Shown: positions 24,364 to 31,543 of the stretch, piece after piece
Layout of the letters: each line of letters begins with the position of its first letter
Numbering within the stretch: position 1 is the stretch's first letter
Assembly (NCBI GenBank): GCA_002291955.1
Contig: DBBA01000344.1
Location: 2,109 to 48,246, forward strand
Reading direction: 5' to 3'
From: Rhodobacteraceae bacterium UBA996
GTDB taxonomy: Bacteria > Pseudomonadota > Alphaproteobacteria > Rhodobacterales > Rhodobacteraceae
DNA length: 46,138 nt
Translations under genes and position numbers: made by a program
The notes under the pieces: generated by a model
The model's database searches: none
What the model was told of the DNA's origin: nothing
What the model saw: the letters and a program-made list of their open reading frames with translations, nothing else

Positions 24364-25586
24364 ATGCGCCTGATCATCCCCTTCGCCGCCCTGTTCGCGT
24401 CCGTCGTGCTGTTGCAGCTTGGCGCTGGCGGGCTGGCGCCGCTCGATGCGATCTCGGGGCTGGCGCTGGGGTTTTCCACTGCTCAGGTGGGCCTTCTGGG
24501 GTCGGCGCATTTCCTCGGGTTCTTCCTGGGCTGCTGGGTCGCGCCGCGGCTGATGGGATCGGTCGGCCATGCCCGCGCCTTTGCCGGGTTTGTCGCGATG
24601 GGCACCATCGGTACGCTCGCGCACATGATGATCCCCGACCCCATCGCCTGGGCCGTCATGCGGATGATGGCGGGGGCCTGCGCGGCGGGGGCCTTCACGG
24701 TGATCGAGGCGTGGTTGCAGGCGCAAGTCACGAACGACACGCGGGGTCGCACGATGGGCGTCTACCGGGTGGTGGACATCGGCGGGTCGCTGTCGGCGCA
24801 GCTGGTGATCGCGCTGCTGCCACCCGCGGAATACGTCAGCTACAACGTGCTGGCGCTCTTGACCTGCGCCGCGCTGTTCCCGGTCACGCTCAGCCGCGTC
24901 GAGCAGCCGGAAACTCCCGCCGCGCCCCGCCTGCGCCCCGGCATGGCCTGGGCGAAGTCGCCGCTGGCCGTGGCGGGCGTGGTGGTGTCGGGCGTCACGG
25001 GGGCGGCCTTCCGCATGGTCGGGCCGGTCTATGGCGTGCAGGTCGGGCTGGCGACCGAGGCCATCGCGCTGTTCCTGGCCGCCTATGTGCTGGGGGGGCG
25101 CTGGCGCAGTATCCGGCGGGCTGGCTTTCCGACCGGTTCGACCGGCGCTGGGTGCTGATCTGGTTCTCGGCCGCGTCGGTCCTGGCCTGTGCGGTGATGG
25201 TCGCGGGCGGCGGCATGGGCGGCATGGCGGTCTGGCTTGCCGCGATCCTGTTCGGGGCGACGACCTTCCCGATCTACTCGATCTCGGCCGCGCACGCCCA
25301 TGACCATGTCACCACCGCGGAACGGGTGGAACTCTCGGCGGCGCTGATGTTCCTCTATGCGGTGGGCGCCATCGGGGCACCCTATGCGGCCTCGGTCCTG
25401 ATCGAGGGGTTTGGGCCGGCGTCGATGTTCTGGATGGTGTCCGTCGCCCATGTGGCGCTGGTGGTGTTCGGGTTGATCCGCATGCGCGCGCGCCCCTCGC
25501 TCGGGGCCCGGACGCGGTTCGTGGCGGCCCCCCGGCAGAGCTTCCTGGTCGGCTGGCTGACAGGCCGGTTGCGCGACCGCGACTGA
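24364..25586 (+). pseudogene. MFS transporter, frameshifted in a poly-G tract
   Basis: A major facilitator of the YcaD/UMF1-like type. The first frame (24364-25158) encodes about eight helices (MRLIIPFAALFASVVLLQL and on, with signature LGCWVAPRLMGSVGHAR), reaching AAYVLGG and then running into nonsense and a stop at 25158. The second half, ALAQYPAGWLSDRFDRRW to the end at 25586, continues in another frame. The break is at a run of seven G (25092-25098); eight would restore one 407-residue protein. Both halves are otherwise intact, so the shift is recent, a phase-variable tract, or a base-calling error. Confidence 0.8.
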
Positions 25587-25642
25587 CCCCCGGGCGCGCG
25601 ACCGGACGGGACTCGACTCGGGTCGGGCAACGCCCTAGACCG

Positions 25643-25657
25643 GAACATATCAGGAAC
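25643..25657 (+). promoter_or_regulatory. LexA (SOS) box upstream of imuB
   Basis: GAAC (25643-25646), seven bases ATATCAG, GAAC (25654-25657), ending 13 bp before the imuB ATG. This is a second exact alphaproteobacterial LexA operator, so imuB has its own SOS control rather than depending on imuA. Confidence 0.85.
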
Positions 25658-25670
25658 AAACCTGCCCATC

Positions 25671-27353
25671 ATGCCGTCGCATCCCGCCCGCCGCATCCTG
25701 TCCCTGTGGTTCCCGCGCCTGGGCGCCGAGCGGCTGGTGCGGGCGGGGGCGGGGTCCGCGGACACGCCCTTTGCTACGGTGGCCGAGGTGGGCAACACGC
25801 GCGTTCTGGCGTCGCTCACCGCTGCGGCGTCCGCCGCGGGGCTGGCGCGCGGGCAACCCCTGCGCGATGCCTTCGCGCTGTGCCCGGGGCTTGTCACCCG
25901 CCCCGCCGACCCCGCGCGCGAGGCGGCGTTCCTGTCCGCGCTGCGCCGCTGGGCGGGGCGGTTCAGCCCCTGGGTGGCCGAGGAGGCGCCCGACGGGCTG
26001 GTGATCGACCTGACCGGCTGCGCGCATCTGTGGGGCGGCGAGGCGGCGCTGGTGGCCGAAGTCATGGGTGACTGCGCCGATCTGGGTCTGACGGTGTGCC
26101 CGGGGCTGGCCGATACGCTGGGCGCAGCCTGGGCGCTGGCGCGGTATGCCGGGCAGGGGGTGGCGCCCGCCCGCAGCGGCGATGCCATCGACCAGGAGGC
26201 CCACGCGACCCGGTCCCGCGCGGCAAAGCGCCACCGCTGGGAACGGGGTGGCACACCGCTTCGCGGTGGGGTGTCCGCTGCGGCAGGGCGCATCTGTCCG
26301 CCAGGAGGGACCGGTGCTGCACTGGCCCCCCTGCCCATTGCCGCCCTGCGGGTCGACGAGGCGACCGTGGCCGCGCTGGCGCAGGTGGGCCTGCGCCGGG
26401 TGGGGGACCTGACGGGCATGCCGCGGGCGGCACTGGCCCGGCGCTACGGGCTGCACCTGATCCGCCAGCTTGACCGCGCCACCGGGGCCGAGCCCGAGCC
26501 CGTCGCCCCGGCCGAGGCCGAGCGGCCCTTTGCCGTGCGCATGGCCTTTCCCGAACCGATCGGGCTGATGGATGACCTTCTGGCCGCACTCGACCGGCTT
26601 CTGCCCGCCCTGGGGGAACGGTTGCAGGCGCGGGGGCGGGGCGCGCGCACGGTCGAGGTTCAGGCCGGCCGGGTCGATGGCGAGACCGCGGTGGTGCGCG
26701 TGGGGCTGGCACAGGCAACCGCCGATCCCGCCCGCATCCGGCCCTTGCTGGCGATGAAGCTCGACGGGCTTGACGCGGGCTTCGGCTTCGACCGGCTCCG
26801 GCTGGTGGCGGTGCTGACCGAACCCGTCCATGCGCGCCAGCTGGCCGGGCAAGTCGCGGCGACGGATGCGGCCCTGGCCCGCGCCGCGGCCGGGCCGGGA
26901 CTGGACGACCTGATCGGGCGGCTGGGTGCGCGGGTGGGGCTGGAAGCCATCACCCGGATGCACCCGGCCGACAGCCACATCCCCGAGAAGGGCTTTGCCG
27001 TGCTCGCCGCCGCCTGGTCCGATCCGGCGCCCACGCCCTGGCCCTGGCCACCCCGGCCCCGGCCGCTGCTGCTGTGGCGGCCTGAGGCGGTGGCAGCACC
27101 CGACGCGGTGGGCGGGGGCGACGCGCCCCCGCAGCCCGCCCTGTTCCGCTGGCGCGGGCGCGACCACCGCGCGGTGGCGTGGGAGGGGCCGGAACGCCTT
27201 GCGCCCGAGTGGTGGCTCGATGATCCCGACTGGCGGTCCGGGGTGCGCGACTACTGGCAGGTCACCGTCGCCACCGGGGAACGGCTGTGGCTGTTCCACG
27301 CCCACGGGGGCGAGCGGTCGGGCGGCTGGTTCTGCCAGGGGGTGTTTGCGTAA
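25671..27353 (+). CDS. imuB: ImuB-like Y-family DNA polymerase homologue
   Basis: ImuB is a catalytically inactive Y-family relative that bridges DnaE2, ImuA and the beta clamp in SOS mutagenesis. The 560 residues start RRILSLWFPRLGAERLVRAG, continue through VIDLTGCAHLWGGE where active polymerases carry catalytic acids, a fingers-like region LPIAALRVDEATVAALAQVGL, and GMPRAALARRYG. QPALF (488-492) resembles a beta-clamp-binding peptide. Residues 170-215 hold a basic segment (GDAIDQEAHATRSRAAKRHR). A LexA box is 13 bp upstream. No dnaE2 follows; a convergent sigma-factor operon does. Confidence 0.85.
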   Translation: MPSHPARRILSLWFPRLGAERLVRAGAGSADTPFATVAEVGNTRVLASLTAAASAAGLARGQPLRDAFALCPGLVTRPADPAREAAFLSALRRWAGRFSPWVAEEAPDGLVIDLTGCAHLWGGEAALVAEVMGDCADLGLTVCPGLADTLGAAWALARYAGQGVAPARSGDAIDQEAHATRSRAAKRHRWERGGTPLRGGVSAAAGRICPPGGTGAALAPLPIAALRVDEATVAALAQVGLRRVGDLTGMPRAALARRYGLHLIRQLDRATGAEPEPVAPAEAERPFAVRMAFPEPIGLMDDLLAALDRLLPALGERLQARGRGARTVEVQAGRVDGETAVVRVGLAQATADPARIRPLLAMKLDGLDAGFGFDRLRLVAVLTEPVHARQLAGQVAATDAALARAAAGPGLDDLIGRLGARVGLEAITRMHPADSHIPEKGFAVLAAAWSDPAPTPWPWPPRPRPLLLWRPEAVAAPDAVGGGDAPPQPALFRWRGRDHRAVAWEGPERLAPEWWLDDPDWRSGVRDYWQVTVATGERLWLFHAHGGERSGGWFCQGVFA

Positions 27354-27428
27354 GCCCGGCAGGACGGCGAAGGCGGCGGCACGCGGATCGCCCATCCGAT
27401 ACGGGCGTCCGGCACCCTGGGCGCCTCT

Positions 27429-27447
27429 CCCTCCCCTGGTGGGAGGG
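27429..27447. terminator. Hairpin between convergent imuB and ECF sigma genes
   Basis: CCCTCCC (27429-27435) / GGGAGGG (27441-27447) with a 5-nt loop, in the 149-bp gap between two convergent genes. It can fold in either transcript, but there is no U-tract. The surrounding G/A- and C/T-rich sequence looks like a dispersed repeat. Otherwise nothing was seen in this gap. Confidence 0.4.
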
Positions 27448-27502
27448 CGATGGGGGGAGGGGGCACCTCCGCGGGAGGAAGCCCCGGTCCCTGATGTTTC
27501 AC

Positions 27503-28744
27503 TCAGACCAGAGCCAGCGCCGCAAGCCGCCGCTTCAGGAACAGCGCCTCGGCCGGGGTGGGCGCCAGGGCGATGGCGGTGGCATAGGCGCTGGCGGCCC
27601 CTGTCCGGTCGCCGGTCATCGCCAGAAGCGCCGCCTGGGCGGCGTGCCACGGCTGGTAGTCGGCCAACGCGCCCGCCAGTCCCTCGACCATCGCGAGGCC
27701 CCGGGCGGGGTCGCCGGCATGGGCCACGGCGACGGCGCCGTTCAGATGCACCACGGGCGTCGGCTCGAACCGCCAGAGCGCGCCGTAAAGCGCCGCGATC
27801 TGCGGCCAGTCGGGGCCACTGTCCGCCATCTGGCAATCGGCGATGGCGGCCTTGATCTGGAAGGGTCCGGGCGCGCGGCGGGCGACGGCGCGGGCAAGGA
27901 TCGCCCGCCCTTCCTCCAGCCGCGCGGCGTCCCACAGGCTGCGGTCCTGGTCGGCGGGCGGCAGGCTGGCGCCGTCCGGGCCGATCCGCGCTGCGCGCCG
28001 GGCTGCGGTCAACAGCATCATCGCCAGCGCGCCCTCGATTTCCGCTTCCTCGGGGCGCAGGCCGTCGATCAGGCGCATCAGGAATTCGGCCTCGCGGCAC
28101 AGGTCGCGGGGCTCGTCCGGTCCCGCCACATAGCCCGTCGTGAAGATCAGGTAGACCGCCGTCAGCACCCCATCCAGCCGTTCCGGCCACAACTCGGGCC
28201 CCGGCACGGCAAAGGGGATGCCCGCCGCGGCGATCTTGGCCTTGGCGCGGCTGATCCGCTGGGCCATCGTGGGTTCCGCGTCCAGGAAGGCGCGGGCGAT
28301 GTCCACCGTGGTCAGCCCGCAGACCGTGCGCAGGGTCAGCGCCACGCGGGATTTCGGTTCCAGCGCCGGGTGGCAGCAGGCGAAGATCAGGCGCAGGCGG
28401 TCGTCGGGGATGTCCTGCGGATCGGGGGCTGCTTCCTCACCGGCCAGATGGGCCAGCGCCTGCGCCTTGCGGGCATCGCGGGTCTGGCCGCGCAGGCGGT
28501 CGATCGCCTTGCGCCGCGCCACCTGCAACAGCCAGCCAGTGGGCGAGGACGGCAGGCCCGACCGGCCCCAGTGCGACAGGGCCGACACGGCGGCCTCCTG
28601 CAGCACCTCTTCCGCCAGCGCCAGGTCGCGCAGACCCGCCGCCAGCACGGCGACCAGCCGCCCCCGGTCGGCCCGCATCACCCGGTCCAGTTCCCTGGAC
28701 ACCGCGATGGCGGCGCCTGCACCGGGGGCGGTCACCACCCTCAT
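27503..28744 (-). CDS. ECF42-type RNA polymerase sigma factor with C-terminal extension
   Basis: A 413-residue sigma factor. Region 2 spans about residues 15-80 (LAEEVLQEAAVSALSHW, GWLLQVARRKAIDRLR) and region 4 about 110-175 (RLIFACCHPALEPKSRVALTLRTVCGL, PTMAQRISRAKAKI). The remaining 230 residues (DUF6596/TPR-like: LDGVLTAVYLIFTTGY, VVHLNGAVAVAHAGDPARGL) define the ECF42 group, which has no anti-sigma factor and is encoded beside DGPF/YCII proteins. That partner is directly upstream, overlapping by 4 nt. The signal it answers is unknown. Confidence 0.92.
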   Translation of the reverse strand: MRVVTAPGAGAAIAVSRELDRVMRADRGRLVAVLAAGLRDLALAEEVLQEAAVSALSHWGRSGLPSSPTGWLLQVARRKAIDRLRGQTRDARKAQALAHLAGEEAAPDPQDIPDDRLRLIFACCHPALEPKSRVALTLRTVCGLTTVDIARAFLDAEPTMAQRISRAKAKIAAAGIPFAVPGPELWPERLDGVLTAVYLIFTTGYVAGPDEPRDLCREAEFLMRLIDGLRPEEAEIEGALAMMLLTAARRAARIGPDGASLPPADQDRSLWDAARLEEGRAILARAVARRAPGPFQIKAAIADCQMADSGPDWPQIAALYGALWRFEPTPVVHLNGAVAVAHAGDPARGLAMVEGLAGALADYQPWHAAQAALLAMTGDRTGAASAYATAIALAPTPAEALFLKRRLAALALV

Positions 28745-29100
28745 CCCGCCGGGTTGTAGTCCATCAGCGGCCGCACCTCGACCGTGCCGAAGGTGGCCGA
28801 GGGGATCAGCGCGGCATAGGTCAGCGCGGCGTCCAGATCGGGCACGTCGATGACGTAGTAGCCGCCCAGGGTTTCCCGCGTCTCGGCGAAGGGGCCGTCC
28901 ATCGTCTCGGCCTTGCCGCCCCGGATACGCAGGGACGTGGCGGTCTCCACCCCCTGCAGCCCCTCGCCCCCGCGCAGGACGCCGTCGGCCTTCATCCGTT
29001 CGTTGGCGGCGAAGAACCCGCCCATCATCGCGTTGAACTCGGGCGTCCCATAGGCCGGTTCGAGGGCGGGGTCGTTGTAGATCAGAAGCATGTACTGCAT
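28741..29100 (-). CDS. YCII/DGPF-family protein
   Basis: A 119-residue ferredoxin-like-fold protein opening MQYMLLIYNDPALEP, with the hallmark MDGPFAETRETLGGYYVIDVPD (DGPF box). Its biochemical role is unknown; YCII proteins are usual partners of ECF42 sigma factors. The ATG at 29100 has AAGGAA upstream on the minus strand. The stop overlaps the sigma-factor ATG (ATGA), giving translational coupling; MAPEG lies 13 bp upstream. Confidence 0.9.
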   Translation of the reverse strand: MQYMLLIYNDPALEPAYGTPEFNAMMGGFFAANERMKADGVLRGGEGLQGVETATSLRIRGGKAETMDGPFAETRETLGGYYVIDVPDLDAALTYAALIPSATFGTVEVRPLMDYNPAG

Positions 29101-29113
29101 GGCAGGGGTTCCT

Positions 29114-29506
29114 TCACAGGCCGAGGATGTGGATGGCGATGCAGACCATCGCGTTGAGCGAGGCCAGGAGGTTGGTGCCGTTGCCGACATAGCGCAGCGG
29201 GTGGCCGGCGGTGTCGGGCTTCAGTCCGAACGGGTGCGCGATGCGCCCGATGAGCAGAAGCGCGCCCGAGACGTGCAGCCATGCGGCGGGCGTGCCCATC
29301 CCCTCGGCCAGCATCATCAGGATCAGCACGAAGGTGGTCCATTCCGCGCAGTTGCCGTGCTGGCGGATGCGCTGCAACAGCACCGCGTTGCCGCCGTCGC
29401 CGAACGAGATGTTGTTGGCACCCCGCACCGACGACACGCGGAACCACAGCACCAGATAGATCGCCGCCACGGGCAGCGCGTAGAGGGGGGTTGTCTCGAA
29501 GACCAT
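29114..29506 (-). CDS. MAPEG-family membrane protein
   Basis: A 130-residue protein with four hydrophobic segments: TTPLYALPVAAIYLVLWFRV, then the loop RIRQHGNCAEWTTFVLILMMLAEGM with the Arg/Asn/Glu pattern of glutathione-using MAPEG proteins, LHVSGALLLIGRIAHPFG and ASLNAMVCIAIHILGL. MAPEG enzymes conjugate or reduce lipophilic electrophiles with glutathione; the substrate here is unknown. The ATG at 29506 has AAGGAG upstream. It is the first gene of the MAPEG-YCII-ECF42 operon, suggesting it is a member of that sigma factor's regulon. Confidence 0.87.
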   Translation of the reverse strand: MVFETTPLYALPVAAIYLVLWFRVSSVRGANNISFGDGGNAVLLQRIRQHGNCAEWTTFVLILMMLAEGMGTPAAWLHVSGALLLIGRIAHPFGLKPDTAGHPLRYVGNGTNLLASLNAMVCIAIHILGL

Positions 29507-29543
29507 GTTCGCTCCTTGTCCTTCAGGGTTTCGATACCCCAAG

Positions 29544-29570
29544 GACGCCGGAGGATTGCGGTTCTCGACA
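29544..29570 (-). promoter_or_regulatory. Candidate ECF42-dependent promoter of the MAPEG operon
   Basis: Read on the minus strand: TGTCGA (29570-29565), 17 nt, CGTC (29547-29544), then about 37 nt to the MAPEG ATG at 29506. As I recall, ECF42 promoters carry TGTCGA at -35 and CG(A/T)C at -10, which fits exactly. This implies the operon is autoregulated by its own sigma factor. Confidence 0.6.
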
Positions 29571-29621
29571 TGCGCCGAGAATTTTTCTGCGCGGCGTGCG
29601 ATTTTTTCGTCGAGGGGAACC
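29560..29621. repeat. Long imperfect inverted repeat in the MAPEG/DUF2794 gap
   Basis: GGTTCTCGAC (29560-29569) can pair with GTCGAG-GGGAACC (29609-29621) with a small bulge; an inner ATGCGCCG (29570-29577) pairs with CGGCGTGC (29592-29599), leaving T-rich loops. The left arm contains the candidate -35 element. It may be an operator, a structured RNA or a coincidence. Confidence 0.35.
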
Positions 29622-29929
29622 GTCGTGGACCGTCAGGACCGTTGCAGCAGACGGCAAAGGGGGCCGGACAGCCCGCCCGACCCCCTGCTTGCCTTCTCCC
29701 CACCCCGACCCTCCGGTAGCGGTTCCGCCGCTTCTGGAAGGTCCCCGGTGCCGCGCCTGGGTGGGGGCTGATACGCGCGACACCGGGGTAGCGTTTGATC
29801 GCTATGCCATGATCTTTGCTGCCCGATGCGGGCTTTTCATCGAAGCGGGTGCGGCGGGTCCGGGGTCATTTCCGGGCAGAATTGCGGCAGGCTTGATTTC
29901 GGAGGCACGCAGGCCCACCATGCGGGGCC
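29622..29929. other. Gene-poor divergent intergenic region
   Basis: The rest of the 423-bp gap between MAPEG (-) and DUF2794 (+). I see no frame with a credible start and family match, and no RNA gene. It must hold the DUF2794 promoter, but no clear -35/-10 pair was found. A C/T-rich stretch at about 29680-29715 resembles the repeat-like sequence at 27425-27480. Confidence 0.3.
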
Positions 29930-30274
29930 ATGAACATCGTCACGCCGCTGCCGCTCGGCCCCCGCTCGCCCGATGACCGCGTGTCCTTCGACCGGCAGGA
30001 ACTGTCGGTGATCCTCACCCTCTATGGCCGGATGGTGGCCGCGGGCGAATGGCGCGACTACGGCATCTCCACCCTGCGCGATATCGCCGTGTTCGCGGTG
30101 TTCCGCCGCACGGCCGAGGTGCCGCTCTACCGGATCGAGAAGCGCCCGAAATTGCGCGCCCGGCAGGGGATGTATGCGCTCGTCGGCGCCGACGGGCTGG
30201 TGATGAAGCGCGGGCACGACCTGCGGGCGGTGCTGCGCGATCTGGAACGCCGCCTGATCCGGCCGGTGGAGTAG
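29930..30274 (+). CDS. DUF2794-family protein
   Basis: A small cytosolic protein of 114 residues with the family core VSFDRQELSVILTLYGRMVAAGEWRDYG (residues 18-45), IAVFAVFRRTAEVPLYRIEK and GMYALVGADGLVMKRGHDL. The family is largely alphaproteobacterial and its function is unknown; no enzymatic motif is visible. The ATG at 29930 follows GCGGGGCC. It ends 6 bp before the convergent mtaB gene. Confidence 0.85.
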   Translation: MNIVTPLPLGPRSPDDRVSFDRQELSVILTLYGRMVAAGEWRDYGISTLRDIAVFAVFRRTAEVPLYRIEKRPKLRARQGMYALVGADGLVMKRGHDLRAVLRDLERRLIRPVE

Positions 30275-30280
30275 CCCCCG

Positions 30281-31543
30281 TCAGGCGATCAGGCGCGTGC
30301 CGTCGTGGCCGGTGGGCGTGACGGTCAGAAGCGTTCCTTCGGGTTGGTCGGTGTGGAAGTGCACCTCGGCGAACTGCGCGGTGCGGGCGGTCCGCGGGCC
30401 TTCGGTCAGGACTTCGACGGTGCGGCCGACCTGAGTGTCGAGGTAGCGCGCTGCCGCTGCGGCGCCCGCCGCGCGCAGGGCGGCCGCGCGGGCGCGGATC
30501 ACGTCACCGGGCAGTTGCGGCATCCGCGCGGCGGGGGTGCCCTTGCGCGGGCTGAAGGGAAAGACGTGCAGCCAGGTCAGGCCGCAGTCGGCGACCAGCC
30601 GAAGGCTGTTGTCGAACGCCGCGTCGGTTTCCGTGGGGAAGCCCGCGATCAGGTCGGCGCCGAACACGATGTCGGGGCGGAGCCGCCGCGCGTCCTGACA
30701 GAACCGGATCGCGTCGTTGCGCAGGTGGCGGCGCTTCATCCGCTTCAGGATCAGGTCGTCACCGTGCTGGAGCGACAGGTGCAGATGCGGCATCAGCCGC
30801 GGCTCGGTCGCGATCGCCTCCATCAGCGCGGGATCGGCCTCGATGCTGTCGATCGACGATATCCGCAGGCGCGGCAGGTCGGACACCAGCCGCAGGATGC
30901 GGCGGACAAGGTCGCCCAAGGGCGGCGTGCCGGGCAGATCGGCGCCCCAGGACGTCAGGTCCACGCCGGTCAGGACGACCTCAAGATACCCGCGGTCCAC
31001 GAGGCGCCGGATCTGGTCCACCACCACGCCCGCAGGCACCGACCGGGACGGACCGCGGCCGAAGGGGATGATGCAGAAGGTGCAGCGGTGGTCGCAGCCG
31101 TTCTGCACCTGCACATAGGCGCGGTGGCGCGTGCCGAAGCCGTCGATGATGTGCGACGCGGTCTCGCGCACCGACTGGATGTCGTCCACGCGGATGCGCT
31201 CGGACCCGTCCGTTCCTAGACCCGTCCGCAGGCCGGTCCAGGTCTCGGGCCGCATCTTCTCGGCGTTGCCCAGCACGACGTCCACCTCGGCCATGGCCGC
31301 AAACGTGTCGGGTTCGGTCTGCGCGGCGCAGCCGGTGACGATCAGCGTCGCGCCCGGGTTCTCGCGCCGCAGGCGGCGGATTTCCTGCCGCGCCTTGCGC
31401 ACGGCTTCCCCCGTCACGGCGCAGGTGTTCACGATCACGGCGTCCGTGATCCCGGCAGCCGCGGTCATCTCGCGCATCGCTTCCGTCTCGTGCGCGTTCA
31501 GGCGGCAACCGAGCGTGGCAAAGACCGGCGTGCGCGCTTCCAT
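30281..31543 (-). CDS. mtaB: tRNA t6A37 methylthiotransferase MtaB
   Basis: A radical-SAM enzyme that converts t6A37 of tRNA to ms2t6A. The 420 residues show the N-terminal cluster cysteines in TLGCRLNAHE, IVNTCAVTGEA and VTGCAAQTEP, then the radical-SAM CxxxCxxC in NGCDHRCTFCIIPFGRGPSR, the segment EVVLTGVDLTSWG, and a C-terminal TRAM-like domain (about 355-420). The lack of MiaB-type sequence and the LTGVDL motif favour MtaB over RimO or MiaB. The ATG shares one base with the dapF stop (TGATG), so the two are translationally coupled. Confidence 0.92.
   Translation of the reverse strand: MEARTPVFATLGCRLNAHETEAMREMTAAAGITDAVIVNTCAVTGEAVRKARQEIRRLRRENPGATLIVTGCAAQTEPDTFAAMAEVDVVLGNAEKMRPETWTGLRTGLGTDGSERIRVDDIQSVRETASHIIDGFGTRHRAYVQVQNGCDHRCTFCIIPFGRGPSRSVPAGVVVDQIRRLVDRGYLEVVLTGVDLTSWGADLPGTPPLGDLVRRILRLVSDLPRLRISSIDSIEADPALMEAIATEPRLMPHLHLSLQHGDDLILKRMKRRHLRNDAIRFCQDARRLRPDIVFGADLIAGFPTETDAAFDNSLRLVADCGLTWLHVFPFSPRKGTPAARMPQLPGDVIRARAAALRAAGAAAAARYLDTQVGRTVEVLTEGPRTARTAQFAEVHFHTDQPEGTLLTVTPTGHDGTRLIA

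Noticed and set aside
26240..26300. Mobile palindromic element inserted in imuB
   Set aside because: The sequence is palindrome-like (ACACCGC/GCGGTG), but the frame stays open and the flanking motif seems lineage-conserved, so an insertion cannot be claimed.
25650..28190. 846-codon minus-strand frame opposite imuB and through the sigma gene in another frame
   Set aside because: Antisense and off-frame shadow; the imuB and ECF42 frames have clear family motifs.
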